NCBI GenBank assembly: GCA_050084985.1
Contig: JBITNC010000001.1
Location: 128,774,001 to 128,838,000, forward strand
DNA length: 64,000 nucleotides
Direction: 5' to 3'
DNA from: Nageia nagi
Taxonomy: Eukaryota; Pinophyta
The notes beneath the pieces were generated by a model that was not told where the DNA came from, ran no database searches, and saw only the letters and a list, made by a program, of their open reading frames with translations. Numbering within the stretch: the first letter of the stretch is position 1; every line of letters begins with the position of its first letter. Position numbers and translations under genes: made by a program. This document shows, in pieces, positions 1 through 12,659 of this stretch.

Positions 1-677
1 ATCCATTCAATCTTTTGATGAAGATTCTTCCACTTGGAGCTTTACTAACACTTCCAAAGCAATAAAAAGAGGATTATTATCCTCTTCTTGCAAGGGAACC
101 TTAGGTAACACATTCTTCACATTTGTTTTTTGGTTCTAATCATTATTTTTAGTGTTTTTGGAGGATCTTGATGAGAAATTCAAGGGTTTAATAATTTATC
201 CTTTTTATGCTATCATTGTTACTTTGGCATAGGTTGCATACTAGTTTTTCTAGGCTAGTATCTTGTAGACTTAGGCTAAGATAGTTTAATTTAATTTTTA
301 TTTTAGTTAATCTATTTTAATCCTATCCTAGTTTGCATTTTATACATTATGTTTTTTTCTATTTCCTTGTTAATTCAAGGTTTGGGGGCTTACAGGCTCG
401 TTAGCTAGGTTTGCATGGTTCTAGAATCTTAAAGACCTAGAACTTAGAAGCCTTCTCTTTTGTCTCATTAGTAGATTATTTGGAGTTATGGATATTACAT
501 AAGAGAAAAGGAAATCACTCTAAATCCTCCCTCTCTCTCAATTTTTTTACCATTATCATCTAATCATATTTAAATCAATGTTTTATACATTGTAGAATGG
601 GCCTTTCATAAAAGGGAGAAAACTAGAGTGTGGGGTCTCATTAACTCCCTTGCACCACCCCCCTTTGGAAGATAACA
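1..677 (+). mobile_element. 5' LTR of element B (right part only)
   Basis: This stretch matches 33414 to about 34084 in the same orientation, with many point differences and small indels. Shared landmarks are the AAGATTCTTCCACTT stretch, the GCAAGGGAACCTT stretch, the TTTGGGGGCTTACA stretch and the GGGCCTTTC stretch near the end. It is the right part of an LTR whose start lies left of the window. The end at 677 (ATAACA) is chosen because a degenerate primer-binding site follows after a 3-base spacer. The pairing with 33414-34084 makes these the two LTRs of one plus-strand Ty3/Gypsy element; the coding remnants between them are in the same direction. Confidence 0.75.
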
Positions 678-680
678 AAT

Positions 681-698
681 TAGCGATCATAGTGGGAC
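681..698 (+). other. Putative primer-binding site of element B
   Basis: TAGCGATCATAGTGGGAC lies just after the LTR end and looks like a TGGCGACC-type site carrying G-to-A and C-to-T decay. Such a start would fit an Arg-type tRNA primer, which I recall for Ogre elements. Position supports it; the match is degenerate. Confidence 0.4.
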
Positions 699-2153
699 CT
701 CCATTGGTCTAATATTTTACAATCATAAGGGATTTTACATCCCTTTTGCCTTATTTTTATTTTTATCTTTGAGCCTTTCTTCATATATTTTTGCGTATCT
801 TTGTATATTGACTTAATTTAATTTTTTTAGGAAACATTATTCACTAATCTTAGATGAAACCCTAAAAATCTTGAAGTACAAAGTCAGCATAATGGTAGTC
901 AACTCACTACATACCAATTGATAAAGTTTTTCCAACTTTTAGAATATGGGTTAGGGTTTGTATGGTTGAATTATTGATCATTTTCCATCTAATCAACTCC
1001 TATTTTCAAACTAATTTGGTCTAAACTAGTTAGGTTTATTTAGGGTTTTAAGCTAGTATTTTACAATTTTTAGCAAGTGTTATAGACTTTCATCCCTATA
1101 ATTAGGTGGTAGTAGTCCCCTTTGATCATTAAAACTCCTATGTTGTACATTTAATGCTTTATTTTTGTACTTTTAAGTTCAAATTTTAAAATTCTCTAGG
1201 TACCACTATGATTGGCTAACTAGTTGTTTGATTGATTTATCATTTGGTATTGCTAGTCAATCTATAACACATTGGCTAGGATCAGAGTGTGTATCATAGG
1301 TATTGTACATGCTAATAAATTAGTGAGGGATCCCTCCCAAGCCTATATCCCTCTTTTATCATGCTTTAGGTTAGGTTTTGTGTGTTGGGTGCATCCATAC
1401 AATTGTTATCTTGCTTCATTTTGCTTTTATTTTGCTAAGTAAAAGGAAAATAAAACTAAAAAATGAAAAATGTATTTTACTCTATGCTCTCTCTCTTGCA
1501 TTAGTAAAATAAAAATCATCCTTGGGTGGGAGTGCTTTTATTTTTGAAATTGTTTATCACTTTAGGAAAGATAAGGGTAAATATTGAAGGGGTTAGTTGC
1601 ATCTTGCATACATTTAGTTGCATCCCATATTTGCTTTATTGTACTTGTATTTAAAGTCCTCACAAGTCTAGGGAGGATATACAACACATGGATTTCATCA
1701 CCATGCCCTAACCCATACTTGGATTTCATCACCAAGGTGGGAGCCCCCCTCTATTGGTGAGTTGTAGATAGAGGTACTTGAGTACCCTTGTAAAATGATT
1801 TACTCCCCTAGAGATCAATCTTTACCTAAAAATGCTTGATTAGACTCATCTATAAGAAAACTAATAAGAGTTAGAATTGTCAATTATACTTAAAATTGAT
1901 CTCATTAAAAATATAATATTCCCAATTGGAAAAGAAGCAACTAGAAAATATAAACACTATTGCTATCTTTTATATAGGAATAATGTCTTGTAAAAACATC
2001 TTATGGTTGTGGGTGTCTTAGTTTTGCATCTATTAAAGAAGATCATAATAAGATTCTAGGCTTTTTGTTTCTTTACTTTCATTTGTGTGGAACCATTGGG
2101 GCATTTAGCTTTATACCATCTTATTTATTTAAGTCTTTATTTGTGTTCCTAGT
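699..2153 (+). other. 5' leader of element B, non-coding
   Basis: About 1.45 kb between primer-binding site and the first coding remnant. It is AT-rich with no ORF I would call. A paired phrase 'TGGATTTCATCACCA' occurs twice near 1690-1735, a local duplication. Long untranslated leaders are common in Ogre/Tat elements. Confidence 0.5.
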
Positions 2154-3304
2154 ATGGAAGGTGAATCACATAGTCCAATTAAGACTAGAGGACAATTTAA
2201 AGTTAGAAAAACTAGATCTTCACAATCTAATCCACCTTCACTTCATATGACCCAACCTTATCATATCCCACCTTCTTCACCTACAAATGTTTCCATCCCA
2301 TCAAAAGGATCTATAATTTCACAAATACTTGCAAGCAAGTCTATGAAATAATCCTTTGGATGGTAATGCTATCTCCCCACATCAAATGGAAGCTATTCAT
2401 GATGACCCTCCATTGAGGAATAACTCTTCTTGAGTGATCCTCATATCCAAGACCTTTTTCATTAGTTTAGTGCCAAACAACCTTTGGGTTTTAGGTCTCC
2501 ATCTCCCGTGTAACTAACATGGAAAATCAACCCTTGACCAATCCACCACCTCCCTTGGAAGAAGAGATAAGGGTGTCACACCCTTGCCTCCTCCTTCCTT
2601 ATCCCATGTTTTCACTATGGAAACTTCACTCTATAATCCAAATAAAGCTTCCCTTTCTAATCCTTGTAGTGTCATTTACCATTATGATCTTATGTATGGC
2701 AATCCTCCACCATCCAACATGCCTTCTTATTCCATTGAACCTCCACCTCATGAACCTCCCAAGTCTTTGGGCATCATATTGTATAATATGAGGGTCCATA
2801 ATGATGAGTTGGAAACAAGAGATTAGCTTACTTTTATTCCTCCTCCTTTGCCTCCTATCCAAGCTTAACAAGATTTACTAACATATTCTTAACTCCATTA
2901 ATCTCTCATGTGAAATCTTTGTTCCAATTTTCATGGCCACAAATTTAAAACCCCACTCTAAGATCATCAAGTGCTTATCACCATGATGATGAGGAGAGAG
3001 CCCAAATGTTTAAGGAGTGGTATTGGCTCCAAAAATCCAAATGATTTATAGAATTTGTGGGGCCTCATTAAGATCTATAGGTAAGTATTAATCCATAAGT
3101 TTTGAGGATTGCAACCCCTCCTCAAGTTGCTATGGTTGACCAACCTTATTCATCTTATCAACAAGATCCTATAGTACAAAGCAACTTGATTAATCTTAAT
3201 CCTCAATAGATCATCCCATCATATATGTCACCTAAAGTTCCCAAACCTATGTTGCACTTTAATGTTGTATCTCAAGCTCCTTCTTCTCAAGTTGTCATGC
3301 CTAC
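2154..3304 (+). pseudogene. Element B, N-terminal part of gag region (interrupted)
   Basis: The frame opens with an ATG at 2154 and gives a basic, Pro/Ser-rich sequence (MEGESHSPIKTRGQF, then PYHIPPSSP). Further Pro/Ser-rich segments follow in shifting frames with many stops, up to the insertion of element A at 3305. Joining 3304 to 17439, with one TSD copy removed, continues in frame: VVMPTYVNSQNPNY spans the junction. This fits the disordered N-terminal part of an Ogre/Tat gag or preceding ORF; sequence alone does not separate the two. It is non-functional because of stops, frameshifts and the 14-kb insertion. Confidence 0.6.
3300..3304. repeat. Target-site duplication of element A, left copy
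   Basis: CCTAC directly left of the LTR edge; the same five bases follow the other LTR at 17434-17438. A 5-bp duplication is the normal product of Ty3/Gypsy integrase. Confidence 0.9.
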
Positions 3305-5177
3305 TACTAATTAGTAAGCATAACCTCAAGGGTTTAGTTTGGTCATGTTATCGACTTCCTACAATGGTAGGTTCCTTGAAAGAGTAGAAGGTGGTGGTGA
3401 TGCACTCATGTTGGTTTTCTACTCGATCTCTAGTTTATAGGTTGGTTCCTATCTATGTTTAAGGTCAAAAGTAATAGGAAAGGAATAAAAAGATGGAGAG
3501 TTACAAGAAAGAGATAAATAAATAAATAACTAAAATAGAAAATTTACAACTTGAGCATTGCAGCACAGGCAGTAATCCATAGCCAAGATTAAGAATAGCA
3601 AACTATCTTGCACTTGAGGTCTCACAATCATAATACATAGCCATAATTTGAAGAATATTCCACACATAACATTCACAAAAGTAATAATAGCCACTTTGTT
3701 GCAAGAGGGAAAAGCATTATCTATTTGCATTATCATCAACCTTTTTAATTTCTAAAAACTAGCTATTTATATAACTTCCCCCTTCTTTGGGTGGTTGGAT
3801 CTAATTAATGTACATTACTACTAGCATTGAATGAAACAACTACAATATCACTATTTACATAAATGTTACAACTATGCTAGATTATATAGTGAATAAGTAC
3901 TAATCAACATCAACTATCTAAACTATCTAGAGATTGTAACTTCTAGTCAGCCATGTCCATAGAGCCGTAATCATTCTAACATGTCATTAAATACTCCTTC
4001 CTTAGCCCTATAGTTGATTGAATATAACACTATTGCTGATTAAATAGTTATTTGATTGCACATTGATTAGTATAATTTGGTTGTATGCTTTATTAGCCTC
4101 CATCTGCTTCTCTATAATCTTTATGATCCCTACTATAGATGTCATCAATTAGAGTAATGATGGTTATAGACATTATGTTCACTTGAATCAAGAAGAATTA
4201 CCACTATTATGTGGAAATGAGTTGGTGTCAACATATTAACAGGCCCCTAGGGTTAAACACTTAAGATGAAGTGGACCTAGGTGTTCTTTCTCATGCACTA
4301 CTCTTTTACTTGCTTGGCAAGCTCTATGCTTTTCTTTAGGCTTTATTGATGATTTGGTTCCTCTAAGATCTGTTGATTTTCACAAAAACAATGTGACATC
4401 ACCTTTTTAAGTCCTTGAGTACTATTTATATTTTGATTCAACTAAGATCTACTGATTTTAGCTAAAATTCATGATGTCATCTCTTAGAATCAATGGGTTC
4501 TATTAAAATTCTAATTTCTCTAAGACCCACTGATTTTTATAAAAAGATGTGATATCACATTTTGAATTTGCCAACCTCTACTAATGTTATTCAAAAATTT
4601 GCACCCACCATTACTTTCTTTGGGACACACCAATTTTGATCCAAAACTATGACATCATCCTTCAAAATCCTTAGGCACTATTGATATTCTTTAAAAATGA
4701 AACTCTAAATATGTATAAGTTTTGGACATTTGTGCCACCAATTCCTAAGGACTCTAAAGCAATAAACATGAATCTGGGAACTTTTACATTCATGACTTCT
4801 TAAGTATACTTGGAGAAAATGACATGATTCTTGGGATTCTCAACTCCTGATCACTAAAGAATAAAATAATACAAAATTGACACACGTCTCATTGATATAA
4901 CTCTTAGGTAACTTTATTTCCATATTTCTTGGGTACTAAAGAATGAAAAAACTCTCAAGTGACTTTATTTACTACAAAAAAATGACTCTTGATAGTGTAA
5001 GGCAAACCAATGAGAAGAGGGGAATAATTTATACAAAATCTTACAAGTCATGAAGATCCTAAAAGAATATTGTTCCCCTTGGGTACTCTTATATACACAA
5101 CTCTCGAGCACTAAAGAATGAAATAATAAAGAATAGTAGAATTACCTAAATTTTGAGTGTTATTTTGGAGGAATACA
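3305..5177 (-). repeat. 3' LTR of element A
   Basis: This LTR is 1873 bp, homologous along its length to 15718-17433 and, in opposite orientation, to 37534-39327. On the minus strand it begins TGTATTCCTC at 5177. Its far end at 3305 reads TA on the plus strand where TG is expected, a single decay change. Inside, at about 4361-4660, lie four spaced copies of a segment of about 80-95 bp with the core TGACATCA or TGATGTCA. Confidence 0.9.
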
Positions 5178-5226
5178 ATCTTCTAGCATCTCTTTGGGGT
5201 CTTCACTTACTAGAGAAAAGAACTCA

Positions 5227-8200
5227 TCAATTGTTGCTCCTAGTAGCTTGCCCAGAAGTGGATTTGCTTGCAGTATCAATTGCTACCATCATGTCTAGAG
5301 GGAGGAATGCCTGTATCCTTTAATTTAATTCACTCAATTCTTTGTAATCAAGTTGCAAAAGGATGAGGGATACCTTAATCTTCTCAATGTCTACTTTGAA
5401 CCCTTCCAAGACACTATTTAGCCTTCCAACATGTAAAAATTTTACAATGGCTTCTTGAGCCAACTCATTTATTTATTGTAGATCTAAGATTTATATCTTA
5501 AAAAAAGATTACTTCAAAAATTGAATGGTATTGGCTACCTAATTAGTAGCACTACCTTATACATTCTATTCTTCCTATATCTTGGGAGCTTTTATTTCAA
5601 TTAAAGCATTAAAGAATTTGTTAACAAATCCCAACTCTATTATGAGCTGTGTTTATTTATGTCCATATTGAATGCTAGACTTTAGAGATCACAAATTTCT
5701 TGGATTCTTTTTTGATAGGACTATTTTGGCTAGGAGGAGACTATGGTGAACTCCTTTTCAATCACTATCCTTAATTAGACTTGCATCCTTTCTAAAACTT
5801 TTCTAGGTATATCTAGAGCTAGCTTATGACTAGCACTTTGAGCATGAAATTATTTAATGGTTTGTATAGCTTCCTCTTTGAGTAGATATAAGTGAGATAA
5901 TGTTACCATTCTATCACCAACTTGTTCTACTAAGGATTTTCTAAAATTCTTCATTAGTAGTAACAAATTTGCATTATCTTTTGATAGAACCTTATTTGCT
6001 ACATTGACTATTTGCATCTTGATCTCAATCTATTTTATCTTTTAGCATCCACTTATAGCCTAATCTTTGAGCTCCTCTATTACTTAGTTTGTAGTGTCTA
6101 AATTAGCTTTTGATGTTACCATGCTCTTATCAAATTCAATATTCTATTTTTGAAGCTTTATAATCAAATCTTTATTCTTGTTTGCAACTTGAATATTGTT
6201 TTATCCTTAAGGGAGCAGTCCTTATATTGATCAATTTTTTTATTTAATTTCTCTATTTTAGTCTCCATTGAATGATAACTCTGTATAGCTACCATTGAAG
6301 TGTTCACTAGAAATTTGGACTAATCAGTAGTTGGTGCACTCTACATATTTACATTTATTACAACCATAGGAGTTTGCTCCATATGCCAAGCATCTGAGCA
6401 ATTTTCATATCTCCTATCTCTATTACTTTACTCAAAATTCTTGATTGTTGCTTAAGGAGCATAGGAGATTTATTTATAAAAGTTGCCCAATCAATGGGCT
6501 TTATAATTTGTGTAGAAAAAATAGACTTTATTTTCTCTTACAAGGCAATGGGAATACAAGAATGAGTGAAAATTATTTCACCTGCAATAAGTGTCTTAGC
6601 TTGTTGAGTTGGTTGCAACTACTAGGGAGGAGTGAATTATTGGGCTTCTAATTCAAGTTCAACCTCTTCCATTGCCTCACCTTGTTCCTCAAGGTCATCC
6701 ATTAGGCTTGATTCTTTTTTGAATTTATCATCACCATCATCTCCATCATGTCTCTATCCTCCTCTAGGTGCCCCTATTACTATCTTTTTGACCTCAAGTA
6801 CACTTTCCTCTCTTTGTTACATCTAGCTTTGTTCCTGTATTGGGGTTTCTTCTTGCTATTGTTCCTATGTTTGTCTTACACCACTAAATTTTGTATCTTG
6901 TGGCTCTTTAAACTCTTAAGGATCAAAAATTTTTGCTTCTTATATGAGCACCTTTGGAACTTCTTCCATTGCCTTTGAAGATGAAGGTACAATCATTTGT
7001 GAATGTGAGCTTGCTATAATTATCCTAGGCTTTTTAATGGGCTTTTACTCCTTCTCTAATGTCTGCTCTTTTTGAGCAAGAGTTTGAATTTTTCTTTTCT
7101 TATTTGGAGAAGGTTCTTGGGAAGAAGTGGTGGTTTTCAAAGCATCTTCTTGTACCTCTTTGGGACTTGAACCATGCCAAATGTTTTCTTGACTTGCACT
7201 ATCTTCTCCTCTACAGCAAGTTTCCCATGAAAATGAGGAGGAAAAGGTTATCCCAACTCTAACAGAGGATCTTTAGAATACTCTACCTCCTAATATTTAT
7301 TGTATTTGAACTTTTCAAATAATTCACCTTCAATGTGGTGAATTTTTGTGGTGTATTCAAATTTGAATTTTTGTGAAATAATGAATTTTATTGGGGCCCC
7401 ACCCAAGATATGCTAATTGGGTGAGGACCTCTAGGTTGAGAATAAAATATTACCATTTATTCTCCTAATTTTTATATTTTCTTATTCCTTCTAGAACCAT
7501 CTAGGCTTTATTTAGAGGTACAAATTCCCAATTTGAGTATAATTCTACCTCCTACTCTATTTTATTTACAAAATACTCAATGTGGGGCCTACTATCATGG
7601 ATGAATGCTGGACATTTCTTGCTAGTCCTTATTAACTGAATCATTTCCCATCATGGGTCATACATTCATGCAGTTTCCACCTTATCTAATTTGAAATTTT
7701 GTACAATGAATTGGGTAATACTATATGTACATCCTATCTCTAATAGAGTGGAATTTTTAATAGATGTCAGTATATTTACAATAGACTTGTAATTGCCTCC
7801 ACTCCCATATTTACTTTCTATAGCATAAATCTACCTACCCATTTCTATTGAATATAATTAGAGGGTAACATACTAGGGCAAAAAGAAAGGTTTTTTAAAA
7901 TACCCATACCTTATTATTATGGTGCAGTCTCTTAAGAAGTACCAATCATCAATTTTATTTTTGCCTTGTAGCTCCCTCATTGTGCTCTTACATAGCCTAT
8001 TGGGGAGTTTTTCAATCAAAATTTTTATTGCAGTTGCATAGAACTTATCCATAAACTCATAGTAGAATCCATACATCTTGGTCAAAATGGCCACCAATAG
8101 GTCAATTGGCACTATTGTAACACTAGAACTAGTTGGCTCAATTGGTAGCCTTGCTTCTATAAGTTTGTCTAAATTTTGATGGAAAAAAAGAAACCAAAGA

Positions 8201-9135
8201 TAGTAAGAATGTATAAAATCTATTTTTTTCTATTTTTAATAAACATCTCATGATTTATCTTATTATGAAAGTTGAAAAATCATAGCAAACATGGGCTTTT
8301 GAGATAATATAGGCCATGCGCACCATGGCTTTGTCTGCTTCAATCTGGGTCTTCTTTCCTAGAATAATTGCAAGTGCTTGTAGCACTTTTTATCTTTCTT
8401 CCTTTATAAAAGAACTATTTGGTAGCTCACCAAGAGTTTCACCTTTTTGCTATCTTGGTATCTTCCACTAATCTAGCTTAGCATCTCATTTTGATTGATG
8501 TAAAAATCATATTTCTTCTTTCTCAAATCAATTTATTTTTTAACATGAAATGTCCAATCTATTAGAATAGAAAATGCTTGGAAAATAAAATCAGGAGAGT
8601 AATCTAGCACTACTTCAAACACTAGCTCAATAATATCACCCTTTTCATTGCTCTTGAACATACCAATTTGGTACTCCTTTTGATGATGCCTATGTGTAAG
8701 AGAGTACAAGAGCTTGAGATAGGTGGACTCATAGGGCACATAATATGCCAAGCCTTGATCAATAATAACATTTATCCTTGAATGATCAAGCAATTTTCCT
8801 TCTCCACTCATCTCAAGCGTATTAAGCCTCAAAAGAATATGGCTAGAGTTGGCTCTCTATGTATCCATGTGATTGATTACTTCCATCTCAGTCCATTTCA
8901 CTCTTGGTGCATTCTTGAGATATTGTTCTTATAAAGAGAGTAGATTAGTGTCAATTTATTCCACTTTGTCTACAAAAGATGATTGAGAGGTTGTCATGAT
9001 ATTATCACCTTTCTTTAAACCTCTGGTAGTCATTAAAAATTGTAATCTATGTAATGCAAGGTCTTGCAACTTCTCTCTTTCTCGATACAACTCAAATCTA
9101 AAATCTATTAGCTTTGAATGCTCTAAAAATGTGAG
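5227..9135 (-). pseudogene. Element A: long extra ORF downstream of integrase, coiled-coil C-terminus, function unknown
   Basis: Between integrase and 3' LTR, in the same sense as pol, a decayed reading frame runs about 3.9 kb (about 1300 codons) and stops 50 bp before the LTR. The first readable block near 9120-8997 is helix-rich (KLIDFRFELYREREKLQDLA). Next come a clear block at 8832-8533 containing IDWTFHVKK, a block at 8112-7873 containing RELQGKNKIDDWYFLRD, a charged Ser/Pro-rich middle at about 7300-6700, and a coiled coil near 6280-6100 (METKIEKLNKKIDQYKD). The C-terminus reads LEGFKVDIEKIKVSL and then STSGQATRSNN. The same protein is encoded at 34083-37485. I recognise no family: it has no env-like transmembrane pattern, no zinc knuckle and no catalytic motif. 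Many stops are CAG or CAA decayed to TAG or TAA. Confidence 0.8.
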
Positions 9136-9589
9136 TGCTCAAAATTACCTAAGTTTCAAACTATAGAGGAAGGGAGGAGTTTTATTTGTCCAAGGTTGAT
9201 AACATTTCCATTAATGGTAATTGCTTCTTGAGGATATCGAGACCCAAGCATTATACAGATTGAGCTAGCATAAGTTGGATTAATAAATTCAGAGCATACT
9301 AGACTTAATTTTTTGTACTTGTAAAATGGTTCATGAAATCTATGGAAATATTTCCTTAAATGTTGTTTAATTTAATGATAGTTGGGCAATGTGTTAGCAT
9401 TAACTCTTTACTAAGCTGAATTAAAATTGATAGCTAGGTAGTATGCTAACATTAATCTTATTGATAGTAAATTAAATTTGATCATTAAAGACTATTTATT
9501 TTTTCAAAACTATGTAATAATAATTAATTAATTTTTTTTTGAAATAAACATTTACAATATTTATATTATACAATGTATTATAGAGAATG

Positions 9590-10876
9590 CAAGTTTATCT
9601 CATGTTTTAAATAGATCCCATTGATGGGAATAGGTAATTCTCGGGACCTGGTAACATCTTGTAATTTGAACACATTATTTTGCATGGCCTAGGTAATAAT
9701 GTAAGGTCCACTCCAAAGAGAGTCAAAATTTTGGTGTCTTCTAAGTCTTGGTTTTTTCTCATCCCATTTGAGGACAATATCATTTGGTTCAAAATTCACC
9801 TAGAAAGACTTTTTCTTATCAAACCACCTCTTGATGATGTGATGGCGATGCTAGAATGACTCATATGCTTTGTTACAATCTTCCTCCAATTTTGGGAGCT
9901 GATTATATCTAGACTATAATGGCTCAAAGTCATGGTCTTCCATTTCTTGTAGGATTTTTAAAGCTAGTAACTCCTTGTGTATTAGCAACACTATTCTTTT
10001 GCCATATACCAATGCATATGGGGATGTTTTTATTGCTGATTTTATACTAATTCTATCAGCCCATAATGCATAGTCCAACTATGTATACCACTATCTAGGA
10101 TTGCCTTCAATCATTCTCTTGATGATCCAGGTCAGATTTTTGTTATTTGATTTAGCTAACCAAATACCCTATGGGTAATAGTTTGAAGAGAATAAGTAGT
10201 AGATTCCATACTGAGTTACAAAGCTTGATAGATTGCCTTTGATAAATGTTGGACCATTATTTAACACTATAGTTTATGGGATTTCAAATTGAGTGATTAT
10301 TCTTTTAATCATTTCTATCATAGCTTCTTGATTTGCATTTTTGCATGGCATAGCCTCTAACCATCTAGTGAAGAAGTTTGTTGCAATCAAAATAAATTTA
10401 TGGTCTACTAAGGAATTGGGGTTCATGATACCAATAAAGTCCATACCCCACTATTAAAAAGGCTCTTCGACTATCACAGGTTTGAGAGGCATGGTAGCTT
10501 GTCTTCTCTTTCCCAAAATTCTATTGCACTTATCACATTCTCATGTAATCTTAAATCAATCCTAAAATTTAGTGGGCTAATAATATCCTACTTGTAACAC
10601 CTTTGTTGTTGTAGTTGGTATACTATAATGCCCACTAGAGAATCTATAATGAAATTCATGTAATATCCTTCAAGATTCATCTTTAATCACACATATAAGA
10701 AGGGTTTTATTAAAATTTATTCTATACAAGTGATCATTTATCATAACAAATTTAAGGTCATGCAACCTAAACCTCCTTTTTTGGAATCTATCTAGAGCTT
10801 CAAGGCATTGACCCATTTGAAAATAAATAATAATTTGCTTAATCCAATCACTTTTTTTTATTATTTTTTTATTCAT
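9590..10876 (-). pseudogene. Element A integrase domain
   Basis: The reading starts with an N-terminal segment of the kind that precedes plant Ty3/Gypsy integrases (RINFNKTLLICV, like 'YKRGFDGILLRCV'). It continues into an HHCC zinc finger (LHEFHYRF, then GHYS, then CDKCN near 10540). The core has MDFIG with the first catalytic Asp (about 10440) and NNGPTF, where the second Asp position reads Asn, then YGIYYLFSSNYYP. The C-terminal domain reads SLWSGPYIITQAM and ends with PINGIYLKHE at about 9607, typical of Tat-lineage elements without a chromodomain. Several stops interrupt it. It would have inserted the cDNA; it cannot be active now. Confidence 0.88.
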
Positions 10877-11400
10877 CCTTTAGAAGAGAAATCATATTTT
10901 AATCCTTGACCATAGTCTCACAAAGATTCCTACCTTTGATCAACTTGGTTGGCTTGATCTCTATATCATATTCCATTATTTTAGGAATCCAACTAGCTTT
11001 TCCTTCACCTAGATCTCCTTGTATAATATAATTTTTTACATCTGGATGCTTAGTATACATAAGGATTCTATTATGGGATACATAATGCTTGAAATTTTAA
11101 GTCCTTTCATAATGGAAAACACTTGCTTTTCAATAAATGGTACCTTTGTTGGTGTTGATGCAATGTCTGACTATGAAAGGCAATTGGGTGTTCCTTATTA
11201 TTATGATCCTTCTATGCAAGAATTGTAGCTATGCTTCTATCTACTCCATGTGCATACATGATTAAATATTTTAACATATCAAGGTTTTTAAGCATAGGAG
11301 CTTCTGTTATAGCCTTTTTTATCTCTTTGAAGGCTATTTTTGCTTCACAATACTAGGAAAATACAACATCTTTCTTTAGCATTGAAGTGATTGGAGACAC
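10877..11400 (-). pseudogene. Element A native RNase H region (degraded)
   Basis: After RT the frame gives the RT/RNase H connection (FLGQINFVRKFINNFSKIV, then AFKEIKKAITEAPMLKN). The RNase H body follows but is badly frameshifted; only pieces such as FIEKQVFSIMKGLK can be read. Identification rests mainly on position between RT and integrase and on the connection motif. Confidence 0.6.
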
Positions 11401-12080
11401 AATTTTTGAAAAATTATTAATAAATTTTCTAACAAAATTGATCTAACCAAGGAATGATTATAAGGCCCTCTTATTATAGGGGAGTGTAAATGCCTCTATA
11501 GCTTTTACTCTATCTAGATCAATTACTAGCCCCTCTTTTGAGACAATGTGGCCAAGTAGCTTTCCTTGGTTGATCATAAAAATTGACTTTTTTGAGTTGA
11601 TTGAAATGCCAAACTTCATGCATTTTTCAAAGACTAATCTTAGATGTTCTAGGTGATCACTTCTACTTCTAGAGAAGATAGTGATATCATCTAGATAAAT
11701 CAATATTATCTTATTTATTAGCTCACCAAATGCATGATCCATGGCTCTTTGAAAAGTAGCTCCTACATTAGAAAGACCAAATGGCATCTTTTAAAAAGCA
11801 AATGTGCCCCACTTAGTCATAAATGTTGTCTTGAACTAATCTTCATCCTTCACCCAAATTTGGTTAAATCATAAGTAACCATTTGTCATTGAAAAACAAC
11901 AAGCTCTAGCTACTATGTGCAAGATCTATTCCATAGGTACAAGATAATAATTATCTTTCAAGAATACTTTATTCAAATTTTTGAAATCAACACTAGAGTC
12001 TGATTTCTCCATTTTTCTTTCTTATAGGAACTAAATTTGCAACCCAAGAAGAATGCTTAATAGGATAAATGATTTTTGAA
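11401..12080 (-). pseudogene. Element A reverse transcriptase
   Basis: Ty3/Gypsy RT motifs appear in order: HSSWVANLVPIRKKNGEIR near 12050, then the decayed finger/palm segment, TTFMTKWGTFAF, MPFGLSNVGATFQRAMD at 11787, the active site ILIYLDD at about 11700, then NSKKSIF and GKLLGHIVSKEG. The YLDD box is intact. The longest open stretch is 11787-11458, with stops and a frameshift upstream. The spacer in front includes VIAWTYDDI, the usual 'FAWSYEDM' marker just upstream of RT in plant Ty3 elements, so this RT starts downstream of the archaeal-type RNase H. Confidence 0.92.
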
Positions 12081-12659
12081 TCAAAGAGTTTGATTAATTC
12101 TTATTTCATAACCTCTTCTATTTTTGGATTTACAAGTCTTTGCTTTTGCCTGTAAGGTTTAGCATCTGGTTCAAGTTTGATTGTGAGTTGGATGATATTT
12201 TTGTCAATGTCTTAATATCATCATAAGTCCAAGCAATAACCTATAAAAACTCATGATAAATCTAATACATTGCAACCTTTTCTTCACTAGAACATTCTAA
12301 ACCAACTTTTATGAATTTACTAGGCTCTACCTCTAGTTCACATAATTCTTCTTCAAGATGACCAAAGACTTGGCCTTTAGGATATCTTCTAAATCAAATA
12401 GTCTTTCAAAAGAGAGCAATCCTTTTGGTACTACATTATTTCTAAGCTAAATGACATCTAATTCTTGGAAATAATTAGGCATTTCCTAAGTACCAAAAGT
12501 GTGAGCCACTACTCCATCTACAAGGAAATGAAAATATGCTCTTAGAGTCAAATACCTACTAGAAGTTTGCAACATCAAGTACTAAAGGCCTACACTAAAC
12601 ATTGACTATAAGAGCTCCTCTTTTATGATGAGTAGGATTATGATATGCTCCCCTTCTAG

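Noticed and set aside
6632-6978. Plus-strand Ser-rich and Phe-rich ORFs
   Set aside because: They lie opposite the charged middle part of the element A downstream ORF on the minus strand and have no support of their own.
5227-9135. The extra ORF of element A as a retroviral env-like gene
   Set aside because: Position between integrase and 3' LTR would fit, but I see no signal peptide, no transmembrane segment and no cleavage-type motif; the C-terminus is a soluble coiled coil.
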